Notes: a model not told the origin generated them from the letters alone. DNA of 36,203 bases from Planctomycetota bacterium (GCA_016178505.1 JACOTG010000312.1:1-36203), one strand, 5' to 3'. Positions 23,006-32,914 are shown, counted from the stretch's first letter. Numbers and translations: made by a program.

Positions 23006-24361
23006 AATCGGAGGGAATTCGAATCCGCCGCCGACGGGTGTGAACCGGTGTCCATCCCAGCGAACGATGCCCTGTGTCGATACGCCGTCATCGAGCATGA
23101 TCGTTCCGCCCGCATAGAGTGCAGGCCCGGAGCCGTCGTCGAGCGTTGCCAACGCCGTGATGTAGCCCCTCGTTCCGTTGCCCACGGCGCGCCACGGTCC
23201 GCCTCGCCAACGGCTGACCCAGTAGTCGCCGGTGAAGAGCGCCGGTCCGCTTCCGTCGTCGAAGACTGCCAGCGCGCGATTGCCGGTCGATACGACGCCG
23301 CCCGGCAGAGCGGACCATGCCGTACCGTTCCACCGGGCGATGTTCTGCACCGGGATTCCGCCGGCGTCCGAGAACTGACCCGAGGCGTAGAGTGCGGGCC
23401 CGGAGCCGTCGTCGAAGCTTACGAGCCCCGCCACGGATCGACGGTGGCCGGGCAAGTCCAATCCAGAGCCAAGCGCCTCCCAGTCGGTCCCGTTCCACCG
23501 CGCGATGAGGTTCACGAGATGTCCGCCGGCACTGAAGAACTGCCCGCCTGCATAGAGGCTCGGGCCAGAGCCAGAGTCGAAGTTCGCGAGAGCCGTGACG
23601 GTGCTGCTCATGCCTGTCGACATGGACGCGAAGCTGGACCCGTTCCATCGCGCGATTCGGAGAGCGGGCACGCCTCCAATGGAAGTGAAATTGCCGCCCA
23701 CGCAGAGAGCCGGACCGGCGGCGTCCGAGAACGGAGTCATCGTGATAGCCGGGGCCTCTTGCGTCGCGGACAAGAAGGTGGTGACCGTCGACCAGTTGCT
23801 TCCGTCCCAGCGCTCGACAAAGCCGACCGTCGGGTGGCCTGTCACGAACTGGCTGTGCCCGCCGGCGTATAGTTTGCGTCCGGTGCCGTCGTCGAACTGC
23901 GCCAGGCAAGAGACCATCCCATCGATCCCCGAACCGAGCGGCGACCAGTCTGTGCCATTCCATCGGGCAACCGACATCGCCGCAGTCCCGCCGGCGTGAG
24001 TGAAATACCCGCCGGCAACTAGAACCGGGTTCGAGCCGTCATCGAGAACTGTCAGCGCCTCAATGGTCCCGTTCGTACCTGCGCCCAGGCGCGACCATCG
24101 GATTCCGTCCCATCGGGCGATGTCGTTCACTCGAACGTCGCCGGCGACCCGCAGTATTCCCGCCGCAAAGAGCGCCGGCCCCGTGCCGTCGTCGTAAACG
24201 GCAAGCGAATTGACGGCCACCTGTGAATCGTATGCGCCCATGGCGCCGGCGAATGCAAACTGCTTGTCGACCCAGCCCGGACTGCACAGGGGTTGGGCGA
24301 ACGATGTCGCCGAGAACGATGCCGCGACAACGGCGCCGAGCAGAATCGATTTGATCTTCAT
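23000..24361 (-). CDS. Secreted beta-propeller-like repeat protein
   Basis: The protein of 453 residues has a signal peptide (MKIKSILLGAVVAASFSATSFAQ) and repeats of about 45-50 residues built on the consensus LxxFDDGSGPALYAGGxF, then AGG, then IARWNGTxWxxLGSG. About eight copies are visible, which would fit a beta-propeller of Kelch-like type found in secreted proteins of environmental bacteria. Ribosome site CAGGAG lies nine bases before ATG 24361. It ends abruptly at VGGGFEFPPIT, at the HicB junction, so its C-terminus may be shortened. Function unknown, presumably extracellular. Confidence 0.8.
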   Translation of the reverse strand: MKIKSILLGAVVAASFSATSFAQPLCSPGWVDKQFAFAGAMGAYDSQVAVNSLAVYDDGTGPALFAAGILRVAGDVRVNDIARWDGIRWSRLGAGTNGTIEALTVLDDGSNPVLVAGGYFTHAGGTAAMSVARWNGTDWSPLGSGIDGMVSCLAQFDDGTGRKLYAGGHSQFVTGHPTVGFVERWDGSNWSTVTTFLSATQEAPAITMTPFSDAAGPALCVGGNFTSIGGVPALRIARWNGSSFASMSTGMSSTVTALANFDSGSGPSLYAGGQFFSAGGHLVNLIARWNGTDWEALGSGLDLPGHRRSVAGLVSFDDGSGPALYASGQFSDAGGIPVQNIARWNGTAWSALPGGVVSTGNRALAVFDDGSGPALFTGDYWVSRWRGGPWRAVGNGTRGYITALATLDDGSGPALYAGGTIMLDDGVSTQGIVRWDGHRFTPVGGGFEFPPIT

Positions 24362-24619
24362 CGCCCAAAACTCCTGAAGTGTGGATTCATCATCGCGCGT
24401 GCCGTGTGGCTCGGCAGCCTATGGTGGCGGGTCCGAGGCGAAGGTGTCAACGCATAACGAACGGGCGGGCCGCCTGCCGCGCGCGTCGATCTCCAATCTT
24501 GGCGCCATGCACGACCGAGCGGACCGACGGCTGGTTGCCCGTCGCGAGATTCGGCATACTCTTCGAGGCTTGCGGCGCCCGACCGGTCCTGGGCCGCCGC
24601 GACACGAAGGAGGAACGCG
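24362..24619. promoter_or_regulatory. Divergent intergenic region
   Basis: The 258 bases separate the secreted repeat gene (minus) from the TPR-thioredoxin gene (plus) and must contain promoters for both. AAGGAGGAACGCG precedes ATG 24620. I see no confident -35/-10 pair and no operator palindrome. Confidence 0.4.
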
Positions 24620-25564
24620 ATGAGGATGCGACTGACGTGCATTGGCGTGCTGGCGGCGATGACGATCGCGTCGCTGCCCGCTCACGCTCAGGCCAAGAAC
24701 GACCCGACGCAGGAGGCCATGCGCCTGAACGCCGAAGCCGAGAAGGCTCACCAGGCGGGGGACTACGACAAGGCGATCGCGAATTACCAGAAGATCCTCG
24801 AGACGAAGGAGCTCGCCGCGATCAGCCAGAAGGGGATCCTCTACTACAACATGGCGTGCGCGAAGGCGCTCAAGGGGAAGAAGGAAGCGCTCGACTCGCT
24901 CGCGCTGGCGTTCCAGAACGGGTGGAACAAGATCCCGGACACGTTGCAGGATCCCGATCTCATGTCATTGCACGGCGACCCGAAGTTCGACGCTCTCGTG
25001 AAGGGCGCAGGCGGCGCGCCGGCCGGGCAGGCGACGGCGAAAACAGCCGACGCTTCGAAGGCGCCCGAAATCGCGAAGCCCGCCGAAACGCCCGCGCCGA
25101 GCCTCGACACCGTTCACCTCGACTTCAAGTACAAGACGATCGACGACTCCGAATTCGACTGGGGCGCGGTGAAGGGAAAGACCGTCGCGCTCCTCATCGG
25201 CGGTTCGTGGCATTCGCAGTTCAAGAAGGCGACGCCGTTCCTCGTGAAATTCGCCGACGATCACAAGGACAAGAACTTCGCCGTGGTCTCGCTGCAGTTC
25301 GAGCTGCTGCCGATCGACGAGGACAACATCACCGACGCGAAGGAATATCGGAAGGAGTTCAACGTCACCTGGCCGATGCTCTACGCCGGCGACTTCGACG
25401 CGATGGCGACGGGCGTTCCGTTCGTGAAGGAAGAGCTTCGCAACAAACATCCCATCGTCGTCCTCTTCGACACGAAGGGGAAAGCGCGCCAGATGATGTC
25501 CGGCACCCTCGATGAAGCCGCCTTCGCCAAGGCGGTGGAAGCGCTCCTCGCCGAGCCGAAGTAG
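24620..25564 (+). CDS. Exported TPR and cysteine-less thioredoxin-fold protein
   Basis: The protein of 314 residues has a signal peptide (MRMRLTCIGVLAAMTIASLPAHAQA), one or two TPR-like helices (AEKAHQAGDYDKAIANYQKIL, then YNMACAKALKG) to about residue 115, an Ala/Pro linker, and a TlpA/AhpC-like domain from about 165. The usual WCxxC is replaced by GGSWHSQFKKATPFL, so it cannot act as a disulfide oxidoreductase. Later thioredoxin features remain (FAVVSLQFELLP, then HPIVVLFDTKGKAR). A binding or scaffolding role is likely. The glycosidase-like gene follows after 10 bases. Confidence 0.82.
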   Translation: MRMRLTCIGVLAAMTIASLPAHAQAKNDPTQEAMRLNAEAEKAHQAGDYDKAIANYQKILETKELAAISQKGILYYNMACAKALKGKKEALDSLALAFQNGWNKIPDTLQDPDLMSLHGDPKFDALVKGAGGAPAGQATAKTADASKAPEIAKPAETPAPSLDTVHLDFKYKTIDDSEFDWGAVKGKTVALLIGGSWHSQFKKATPFLVKFADDHKDKNFAVVSLQFELLPIDEDNITDAKEYRKEFNVTWPMLYAGDFDAMATGVPFVKEELRNKHPIVVLFDTKGKARQMMSGTLDEAAFAKAVEALLAEPK

Positions 25565-25574
25565 TCGATCGCGG

Positions 25575-28439
25575 ATGGGAGGGAGTCCCGCGAGTCGACG
25601 ACGCGCTCTCGCGGCGGCGGCGTTCACGCTCGGCCTTGGAGCCGGCGCGCACGCCGGCGATTTCGCGCTCGGCAACGGCGACCTCGTCGTGAGACTCGGC
25701 TCGGACGGAGGCCTCCGCGAGATCGGAGCCCGCGGTGCGCTTCGCATTCGAGCCTCCGCGAGCGTCCCCGTCGTCGGGACGCTGGAGATCGTCGCGAGCC
25801 GCCCGGAGAAGACCGTCGACGCTTCGACGCTTTCGTGGTCGGGCGATTGGGTGCCGGGCGCGGCCGTGGTCGCACTCCACGGGACGAGCGACTCGATCCG
25901 CGTCGATCTGCGCGCGTTCCTCGTGCCCGGCAAGAACCTCCTCGCCCTTCGCTACGTAGTGTCGGGCGACGTGGCGTCGCTGCGATACGTGATGCGGTTC
26001 GACGACGCGACGAGCGACGTGGGTCGCACGCCCCGGATGGCGACTCTTGCGACGAACCACGCGCTGGCGCTCGGCGTTCCGCGAATCGGAGTCGGAGCCG
26101 ATCCGCCCGGCGCCGCGCCGAAGGCTCTGCCGGCTCGAACGCTCGCGCTCCAGGTGGACCGCCACGCGTCGGCGACGTTCTACGTCGGGATCGGCGAGGA
26201 CGCGTGGCTCGACGCGGCGCTCCTCGAGTGCGTCAAGTCGGGCGTCGAGGCGCTCGACACGGCGTCGCAGGCGCGCGATCTCGCGTTTCTCCAGAGCGGC
26301 GTCCGGATCGACGAGCCCGCAGCGTGGAGCGCCGTCTTCGATCGATCGCTGCTCGCGCTTCGCGATGCTCGGTCGGACGACGGCTCGTTCGCCGGGCTCG
26401 GGGGCGGCGCCGCCGCCGCGCTCGCACTCGACCTCGCGGGCCACGGCGATCTCTCGGCACGCTTCGGTCGAGGCCGCCTCGACCGCGGGGACGCCGACGG
26501 GGAGGTGCTCTATGACGTCGCGCGCCACGGGCTCGCCACCGGCGAGCACGAGTTTCTCGAGGGCGCGTGGCCCGCGCAGAAGCGCGTGGCCGACGGGCTC
26601 GGGGCAAGAATCGACGCGACCTCCGGCCTCCTCGTCGGGAACGACGACTGGATCTCGCCGCAGCCCGGCTTCGCGCTCTGGCCGAACGCCGTCGTCGTGT
26701 CAGGCCTCCGCGCGGCGGCCCTCGTCGCCGAACAACTCGGTCATGGCGAGGACGCGGCGCGCTGGCGCGAACGGGCGCGCACGCTGGCGGGCCGCATCCT
26801 CACGGACGGCTTCGACCCAAACGTGCGGCGCTTCGTCCCGCGAATCGGGTTTCCCGGAGACGACCGCGTCGACTCCGCTCTGCTGAACCTGGTGCGAAAC
26901 GAGTGGTTTCTGCCGGGAACGGGTGCGGTCGGCCGCGACGAGCCGCGATTCGCCGCAACGATCGCGTGGATCGAGCGCACGCTCCTCCGCGTCGATGGAT
27001 GTTTGTCGCGCTTCGAAGCGAACCCCCGCGGCTATTCGTCACGCGACGGCGACTACGAGCCGAGTGCGCGCGCCACGGCGTGGCTTTCGGAAGCGGACTG
27101 CATTCAGGGATGGACGCGCGACGCGGATCGAAGTCTCACGGCGGTCCTCGCGAGCAACACGTCGGATGCGCCCGACGAGATCGTCTCGGCCCTGATGGGA
27201 TTCCTCGCGTGCGTGCGTCCGGGCGAGGTCGCGATGCACCTCGCCGATCGTCCGCGCATTGCCCTCAGAAACGTGAGCGTTCCCTTCGGCCGCGTCGATC
27301 TCCAATGGGAGCGCACCGGCGGTGCCGTTCGCGTGACGGTGCGCACGCGCGGCGAACTTCCGCTTCGCGTGCGGCTGCGCCTCGTTCCACTCGAGGGCGA
27401 GGTGATCGATGCGGTGGAAGGGACGTGGTCGCGCGACGGTCGCGACGTTCTGGTCGACGTCGACGTGCCGGCCGCCGGGGAACGCTCGATTCGCGTCAGC
27501 GTTCGAGCCGCGGCACCGATCGTGCGCCTCGAACACCCCGAGCGCTGGCGGAGCCCGTGCATCGTCGTCGCGGGGGACGCCGCGCGATCCGTGAGGAACG
27601 CCGCCGAATCGCTCCGCGAGGCACTTGCGATCTACTGCAGTGCCGGGCCGATCCTCGTGAACATTCAGTCGATCGACATCGGTCTCGCGGGTCGCGACGT
27701 GATCCTCGTCGGCGATCCCCGCGACGAGCCCCGTCTGCCCGACGAATTCCGAGAAGCCGTCGAGTCGCTGCCGGATGCGCCGCAGGGCGTCGACGAGTTC
27801 TTGCTGGTGCGGCGGGACGACTCGCAGGGAAACTTGACCGTGCTCGCCGGTCGCGACGAGCGGCGCCTCGTGCTGGCGCTCGACGCGCTCAGGCGGCAGA
27901 TTCGCGACGCGGCGCTGGGGCCGCTCATTGCGACGGACGATGCGCGCCTCGCGGATCGAACGCGGCGGCTCGACTCGCTCGCTCCCGGCGTGGTGCGCGA
28001 GTGGCTCGTCAGCGGGCCGTTCCCGATTGCCGCTGGAAAAGCCGACAGTGCGCCGCTCGCGGACGCACCGGCATCGTCCGTGGCGACGCGCGCTTTCGGC
28101 GAGCTGCGTCTTGCCGATACCGTGCCGGACGCGCGACCCGGGCGTTTCGTCGCTCGAGTGAGCGTTCGCTCGTCCACGGCGCGGGACGCGGTTCTGAGCA
28201 TCGGCACGAGCGACGCGGCCGACGTCTACTGGAACGACAAGCTCGGCGCATCCCTCGTTGGCGCGCGCGAGTGGCGGCTCGACACCGACCGCGTCCCGGT
28301 GAGACTTGCCGCCGGATGGAACCGAATCGTCGTGAGCGTCACGGCGCCGACGGGCTCGGCGTCGCTGTCCGCGAGGCTGACCGACGCCCAGGGAAACCCC
28401 CTCCCCGAGATCGAATGGCGAGCGACCACGGGACGTTGA
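25575..28439 (+). CDS. Large secreted glycosidase-like protein
   Basis: The protein of 954 residues begins MGGSPASRRRALAAAAFTLG, a likely signal peptide. ATG 25575 is chosen although it has no strong ribosome site; coupling from the gene 10 bases upstream may help. An N-terminal beta-sandwich (to about 230) is followed by a helical region (about 240-560) with the look of a six-hairpin (alpha/alpha)6 glycosidase toroid: YDVARHGLATGEHEFLEGAW, NDDWISPQPGFALWPNAVVV, SEADCIQGWTRDADRSL. Then come a beta-domain, a segment like the non-catalytic N-domain of GH20/GH67 enzymes (about 655-780), and a C-terminal beta-sandwich. Family and substrate are not assigned; catalytic acids cannot be fixed by eye. 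Confidence 0.72.
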   Translation: MGGSPASRRRALAAAAFTLGLGAGAHAGDFALGNGDLVVRLGSDGGLREIGARGALRIRASASVPVVGTLEIVASRPEKTVDASTLSWSGDWVPGAAVVALHGTSDSIRVDLRAFLVPGKNLLALRYVVSGDVASLRYVMRFDDATSDVGRTPRMATLATNHALALGVPRIGVGADPPGAAPKALPARTLALQVDRHASATFYVGIGEDAWLDAALLECVKSGVEALDTASQARDLAFLQSGVRIDEPAAWSAVFDRSLLALRDARSDDGSFAGLGGGAAAALALDLAGHGDLSARFGRGRLDRGDADGEVLYDVARHGLATGEHEFLEGAWPAQKRVADGLGARIDATSGLLVGNDDWISPQPGFALWPNAVVVSGLRAAALVAEQLGHGEDAARWRERARTLAGRILTDGFDPNVRRFVPRIGFPGDDRVDSALLNLVRNEWFLPGTGAVGRDEPRFAATIAWIERTLLRVDGCLSRFEANPRGYSSRDGDYEPSARATAWLSEADCIQGWTRDADRSLTAVLASNTSDAPDEIVSALMGFLACVRPGEVAMHLADRPRIALRNVSVPFGRVDLQWERTGGAVRVTVRTRGELPLRVRLRLVPLEGEVIDAVEGTWSRDGRDVLVDVDVPAAGERSIRVSVRAAAPIVRLEHPERWRSPCIVVAGDAARSVRNAAESLREALAIYCSAGPILVNIQSIDIGLAGRDVILVGDPRDEPRLPDEFREAVESLPDAPQGVDEFLLVRRDDSQGNLTVLAGRDERRLVLALDALRRQIRDAALGPLIATDDARLADRTRRLDSLAPGVVREWLVSGPFPIAAGKADSAPLADAPASSVATRAFGELRLADTVPDARPGRFVARVSVRSSTARDAVLSIGTSDAADVYWNDKLGASLVGAREWRLDTDRVPVRLAAGWNRIVVSVTAPTGSASLSARLTDAQGNPLPEIEWRATTGR

Positions 28440-28758
28440 ATCAGGACTCGACTGGCCGCTCGAACGTAGCGCGCCGGAGCAACCCGCCAATGGCAGGTCG
28501 CCGGCCGGAGAGTTCCCGTGTGGATCCGGACGCGGAGCAGCGATTCCAATCGGTGTGATTTGGCTGTCATGGAGAGTCTGAGTCGTCGGCACCGTCGGAC
28601 ACGCTCGCAGACGTGCTGGGTGGGGAAAATGACGGCACGACGTTCGATGTGCCCGACTCCACTGTGTGATGGCTCCGCCGAGGGCGACCGCGCCGTTGGA
28701 TTGCGTACTGTGCGGATGGTGGGCTCTCGACGGAGTGCAAGTATTTCTTCATCTGTTC

Positions 28759-28802
28759 TTGACACACTGAATAAGACTCGGCACCCTACGCGCCAGTAGA
28801 TC
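28759..28802 (+). promoter_or_regulatory. Conserved two-part motif upstream of peroxidase gene
   Basis: TTGACACACTGAAT, 19 variable bases, then CGCCAGTAGATC. The same two blocks with identical spacing occur at 33238-33281 before the cytochrome genes. TTGACA matches a -35 box, but here no good -10 lies 17 bases downstream, so it may be a regulator site rather than a standard promoter. It is 338 bases from the gene start. Confidence 0.5.
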
Positions 28803-28812
28803 GGTCAGGGTC

Positions 28813-28836
28813 TCGGATTCTTTCGAGGGAATCCGA
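28813..28836 (+). promoter_or_regulatory. Leader hairpin upstream of peroxidase gene
   Basis: TCGGATTC and GAATCCGA form a perfect eight-base-pair stem around an eight-base loop, 11 bases after the conserved motif. It could be a leader structure or a protein-binding palindrome. Confidence 0.4.
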
Positions 28837-29139
28837 TGGCTGTTGAATCGCTGTTGCTCCATCGCTCGGACGACGGTTGGAATCTGGGGAACGCAGTCGA
28901 ACGGTTGACTTCGTCTGTGTCTCTGTTCGCGTCGTAGGCAAGCCATGAGTCGAGCGTAGTGTTGTCGACTGCGGTGGCTGACTCGGCCGTGCTCCAACAG
29001 CGAAAAGGAACTCGACATCGCCGTCCGGAGTCTCGGCGGTAACGAGTATGACCCAATGGATTCGTCTTATAGAGGGGATCCTATCGGTTGCCCGGAGCAA
29101 ACGAACGTAGGATTCCGATAAACAAGAAGGGAGTAGGGG

Positions 29140-32100
29140 ATGGTGCAAAAAACGAGGATGAAGTTCTCCACGCATAGCCTGGCCGGTGTGCTCCTCCTGG
29201 CCTCGGGCTTGGTGTCGGTTGCGAAGCCGGCGACGGCTCAGTCGTTGAAGGTCGTCCCTTCGAACCAGGATTTGTTCGACCTCCTGAAAAACCCGACGGC
29301 GCCGGCTGCGCCCCGCATCCCATTTCCGGGGCTTCCGGCCCTCCCGCCCCTCGCGGTCTTTTCGCTCGACACGAATCCGCTCGTGGGGCGGCCGCTTCTC
29401 GTGGATCCAGTCACTGGTGCTATTTCCTACTGCATACCGCCCCCGGGACCCGCTTGCGCGGGAGTGCCTGGCATGAATGTGGCCACGGGGAAGGCCTACA
29501 ATCCGGCCACCGGGTCCTATGACCGCGATCTGCAGCTTCCGGTGAACGAGACCGACTTCATCGTGGACAGGACCGCGGCCGTCCGTTTGGGCAAGGCCCT
29601 GTTCTGGGATATGCAAGTGGGCAGCGATGGCGTTCAATCTTGCGGCACTTGCCATTTTCATGCCGGCGCAGACAGCCGGACCAAGAACCAGCTCAACCCC
29701 GGCACCAACGCGGGACATGTGACGTTCCAGGTAAAGGGACCGAATCAGACGGTGGACGGCAGCGAGTTCCCTTCGCACAAGCTGGCGAACCGCATGATCC
29801 CCGGCGAGCCGCTCTTGAATCCAGCCAATGTGGTGAGTGACACCAGCAACGTGATGTCCTCGATGGGCGTGATCTTTCGCCAGTTCGTGGACATCCCCAC
29901 ACCCGGAAGCGGGGCATTCATTCCGGGTACCAATCCACCCGTCCTCAAGCCAGACATTGGGAACATCCTGGCCGATCCCGTTCCGGCCTTCCAAGGCTTC
30001 AGAAGGGTCGAGCCTCGAAATACCCCGTCGCTGTTCGGCGCCGCGTTCAACTTCAACAACTTCTGGGACGGTCGAGCGCGGCAGGACTTCAATGGCGGGA
30101 GCCCGTTTGGCGCGGCCGATCCGTTTCCTCATATCTATGTGGAAGGGGGCGGCGGACTCACCGCGACCCGTCAACTGATCCGCCTTTCCAGCATGGCTTC
30201 CCTGGCGACGGGACCGGCGCTCAGCAACTTCGAGATGTCCTTCAACGGACGCGACTGGACCAAGATCGGTAAGAAACTACTCCAGGCCGGGGTGACGCCG
30301 TTGGCCAACCAGTTGGTGTCTCCCACCGACAGCGTGCTAGGCCCGCTCTCCAACCAGAACATCTCGCCCGGCATGCCGGGCCTCAGCGTGAGTTACGCGG
30401 ACCTGATCGAACAGGCCTTCGGGCCCCAATTCTGGTCAAACACGACCCAGCACCTCCAGTCCGCTGCCGATCCAACGGACCCCTTCGATGGAGTGACTCT
30501 GACGATCGTGAGCGGCGCGGCCAAGCCGGCAGCCACGAACCAATTCACCCAGAAGGAAGCGAACTTCAGCCTCTTCTTCGGGCTGTCGGTTCAGGTCTGG
30601 ACGCAGATCCTCGTGCCGAATGACACGCCCTTTGATCAGTTTCATGACGCAAATCCGAACGAGTTCCTTGGGATCGTCAATAATATTGGTCCCCCTGGCG
30701 GCATTCCCGACGGCTTCCCCGTTCATGTGGTCGGGCTTACCCCGCGGCAATTGTTGGGTTACGATCTCTTCCAGGGATCCAACCTTTCACTGCTAAATCC
30801 GTTGGGTAAATTCGCCAAGTGCGACCTCTGCCATTTCGAACCCGAGTTGACCACACATTCGATCTCCCTACTTCAACAAACGCTGCCCGCCCCGTTGGCG
30901 CCGGCGCGCGTAGGACTAGCGGTCGCTTCGGGTGTATTCCTCGAGGACCTATTGATCCAGCCGGCTGCGGGCGCGGTGGAAATAGATACCTTGAACGCGA
31001 CGCCGGATGTCGATGCGCTTCCCACGGGAAGTGGTTTGATAGACGAGGGAATCTATAATATCGGCGTACGACCGAGTGGTGAGGACCCGGGCCGAGGAGC
31101 CAATGACCCGTTTGGCTTCCCGCTTTCGTTGGCGGCTTTGAGTCTGCGACATTCAGGATTTCCCGTCGGAGTCCTTTCGACCTCCGTGCCTCCGGTGACC
31201 CCGCTGCCGGTCTCCTTGGATGCCTTCGTCAATCCGTTCCCACTAGGTGCCGCATTCCCGCTCATCAATCAGTCCCTATTCCTCCCGGATGCCGTCACCC
31301 CAACACCTCTGCTGGCTGTAGGCACAGCGTCTGGTACCTTCCCGAATCCCAACCGCGTGGCCAGAAATGGCAGCTTCAAAGTGCCTCAGCTGCGTAACGT
31401 GGAGCTGACTGGACCCTACTTTCACAACGGCGGCCAGTTGACCGTGCGGCAGGTGATCGACTTCTATATGCGCGCAGGTGATTTCCCCGTCACCAACGCC
31501 GCGGACCGGGACGTGTTGATTCTCAACCTGAACACGTTCCCCGGTAACGGAGGACTGGCGCCTCTGTTCACGGAGGCCGAGAAGGACGCGATGGTGGACT
31601 TCATCCTGTCACTCACGGACGATCGCGTGAAGTTCGAGCGCGCGCCGTTCGATCATCCGGAGATCATCGTGCCTGTAGACGGAACCGCCCCGGACAATAC
31701 CGGTGGCCGATTCATCCTCCTGGCGGACAACCGATTCCTGAGCGTCCCCGCGGTCGGCGCCGCCGGCAACGCGACTCCGCTGCAGAACTTCCTCGGAATC
31801 TCGAGCGTTCAGGGAAGCCCCGGTCCCGATCAATTCGACTCTGTTCCAAACCTTCGGCCCGTCGCCAACGCTGGACCCGACCAGGCAGGCGTCGTTGGGA
31901 CGAGCGTTCAATTCAACGCCAGCGCGTCGACGGATCCGAACAATGATCCGTTGACGTTCATCTGGGACTTCGGCGATGGGTCGCCCGCGGCAGCAGGCGT
32001 CGCGGTCGGTCACGTGTACACGACCGCCGGCCCGTTCACGGTGACACTGTCCGCGAGCGACGGCCTGCTGACGGGGATCGACACGGCCCTCGTCACCATC

Positions 32101-32898
32101 GCCCCGGCACCGCCGGCTCCGACTTTCCTCATGTCATTCAAGACGAACACGGCGCTGCATGGACTTGGCGTGGTCGCCAACGAAGACATCGTGGCGTTGG
32201 ATCGAAACACCAACGTGTACTCGCTCTACTTCGACGGCTCAGACGTCGGTCTCGCCAATGCCGCGATTGGTGCGTTCTGTCGCCTTCCGACCGGCGAGAT
32301 CCTGATGAGCTTCACGGCCAACTTCAACGTGCCTGGGCTCACCGGTGGTCCGAATGGCCTTTTGGTCACACCGTCGGACATCGTCAAGTTCACGCCCACG
32401 AGCCTCGGTGCGACCACCGCCGGCTCCTTCAGCTTCTACTTCGACGGGTCGGACGTCGGTCTCACGACGACCACAGAAAGCATCGACGCGATCGGTCGCG
32501 ACGCGGCCGGTAACCTCATCCTTTCCCTCTCGGGACTCGGCACCGTGTCCGGCCTCAGCGGGATCCAGGGACCCGATCTCATCAAGTTCACGGCGACGAG
32601 CCTCGGCGCGACGACGGCCGGGACGTTCTCCATCTACTTCGACGGCTCGGACGTGGGGCTGACGTTGTCGACGGAGAACATCGATGCGGTGTTCATCGGT
32701 CCAATGGGCGCGATCTACTTTGCAACGAGCGGCGGCTTCAGCGTGCCCGGCGTCATCGGCACCAACGAGGACATCGGGCAGTTCATTCCCACGTCGATCG
32801 GCGCCGTGACGGCGGGTAGCTACCGTCTCTTCTTCGACGGTTCCGCCAACGGCATCCCGACCGCGGCGATTCTCTCGGGGTTCTCCATACTTCCGTAA
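29140..32898 (+). CDS. Dihaem MauG/CCP-type peroxidase fused to PKD and repeats
   Basis: The secreted protein of 1252 residues has a signal peptide ending near PATAQ and two c-haem motifs, CGTCH at 168-172 and CDLCH at 561-565. RNTPSLFGAAFNFNNFWDGR near 300 and GPYFHNGGQLTVRQVIDFY near 763 are typical of the MauG/cytochrome c peroxidase superfamily. A PKD domain (PVANAGPDQAG to VTLSASDG) spans about 907-980. The final 260 residues are repeats containing YFDGSDVGL, TENIDA and DIVKF-PTSLGATTAG. CCP-family proteins reduce peroxide or oxidise substrates in the periplasm; the extra domains suggest surface attachment. Base composition changes near 31680, so the fusion may be of two origins. A strong terminator follows. 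Confidence 0.88.
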   Translation: MVQKTRMKFSTHSLAGVLLLASGLVSVAKPATAQSLKVVPSNQDLFDLLKNPTAPAAPRIPFPGLPALPPLAVFSLDTNPLVGRPLLVDPVTGAISYCIPPPGPACAGVPGMNVATGKAYNPATGSYDRDLQLPVNETDFIVDRTAAVRLGKALFWDMQVGSDGVQSCGTCHFHAGADSRTKNQLNPGTNAGHVTFQVKGPNQTVDGSEFPSHKLANRMIPGEPLLNPANVVSDTSNVMSSMGVIFRQFVDIPTPGSGAFIPGTNPPVLKPDIGNILADPVPAFQGFRRVEPRNTPSLFGAAFNFNNFWDGRARQDFNGGSPFGAADPFPHIYVEGGGGLTATRQLIRLSSMASLATGPALSNFEMSFNGRDWTKIGKKLLQAGVTPLANQLVSPTDSVLGPLSNQNISPGMPGLSVSYADLIEQAFGPQFWSNTTQHLQSAADPTDPFDGVTLTIVSGAAKPAATNQFTQKEANFSLFFGLSVQVWTQILVPNDTPFDQFHDANPNEFLGIVNNIGPPGGIPDGFPVHVVGLTPRQLLGYDLFQGSNLSLLNPLGKFAKCDLCHFEPELTTHSISLLQQTLPAPLAPARVGLAVASGVFLEDLLIQPAAGAVEIDTLNATPDVDALPTGSGLIDEGIYNIGVRPSGEDPGRGANDPFGFPLSLAALSLRHSGFPVGVLSTSVPPVTPLPVSLDAFVNPFPLGAAFPLINQSLFLPDAVTPTPLLAVGTASGTFPNPNRVARNGSFKVPQLRNVELTGPYFHNGGQLTVRQVIDFYMRAGDFPVTNAADRDVLILNLNTFPGNGGLAPLFTEAEKDAMVDFILSLTDDRVKFERAPFDHPEIIVPVDGTAPDNTGGRFILLADNRFLSVPAVGAAGNATPLQNFLGISSVQGSPGPDQFDSVPNLRPVANAGPDQAGVVGTSVQFNASASTDPNNDPLTFIWDFGDGSPAAAGVAVGHVYTTAGPFTVTLSASDGLLTGIDTALVTIAPAPPAPTFLMSFKTNTALHGLGVVANEDIVALDRNTNVYSLYFDGSDVGLANAAIGAFCRLPTGEILMSFTANFNVPGLTGGPNGLLVTPSDIVKFTPTSLGATTAGSFSFYFDGSDVGLTTTTESIDAIGRDAAGNLILSLSGLGTVSGLSGIQGPDLIKFTATSLGATTAGTFSIYFDGSDVGLTLSTENIDAVFIGPMGAIYFATSGGFSVPGVIGTNEDIGQFIPTSIGAVTAGSYRLFFDGSANGIPTAAILSGFSILP

Positions 32899-32914
32899 GC
32901 CACAACCGACTCAC

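Larger units (their letters stand above)
28440..29139. other. 700-base intergenic region of lower GC
   Basis: I see no reliable gene. An ORF at 28518-28799 lacks a ribosome site and coding bias. The region is less GC-rich than its left neighbours. It contains the conserved two-part motif (28759-28802) and a hairpin (28813-28836), and ends in the ribosome site AGAAGGGAGTAGGGG before ATG 29140. Confidence 0.5.

Noticed and set aside
28759..28790. Standard sigma-70 promoter at the first two-part motif
   Set aside because: TTGACA is perfect but no acceptable -10 box lies 16-18 bases downstream; only the second copy has one. Kept as a regulatory motif.
28518..28799. Plus-strand ORF of 93 codons in the intergenic region
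   Set aside because: No ribosome site, no family resemblance, mixed codon use, and it overlaps the conserved regulatory motif.
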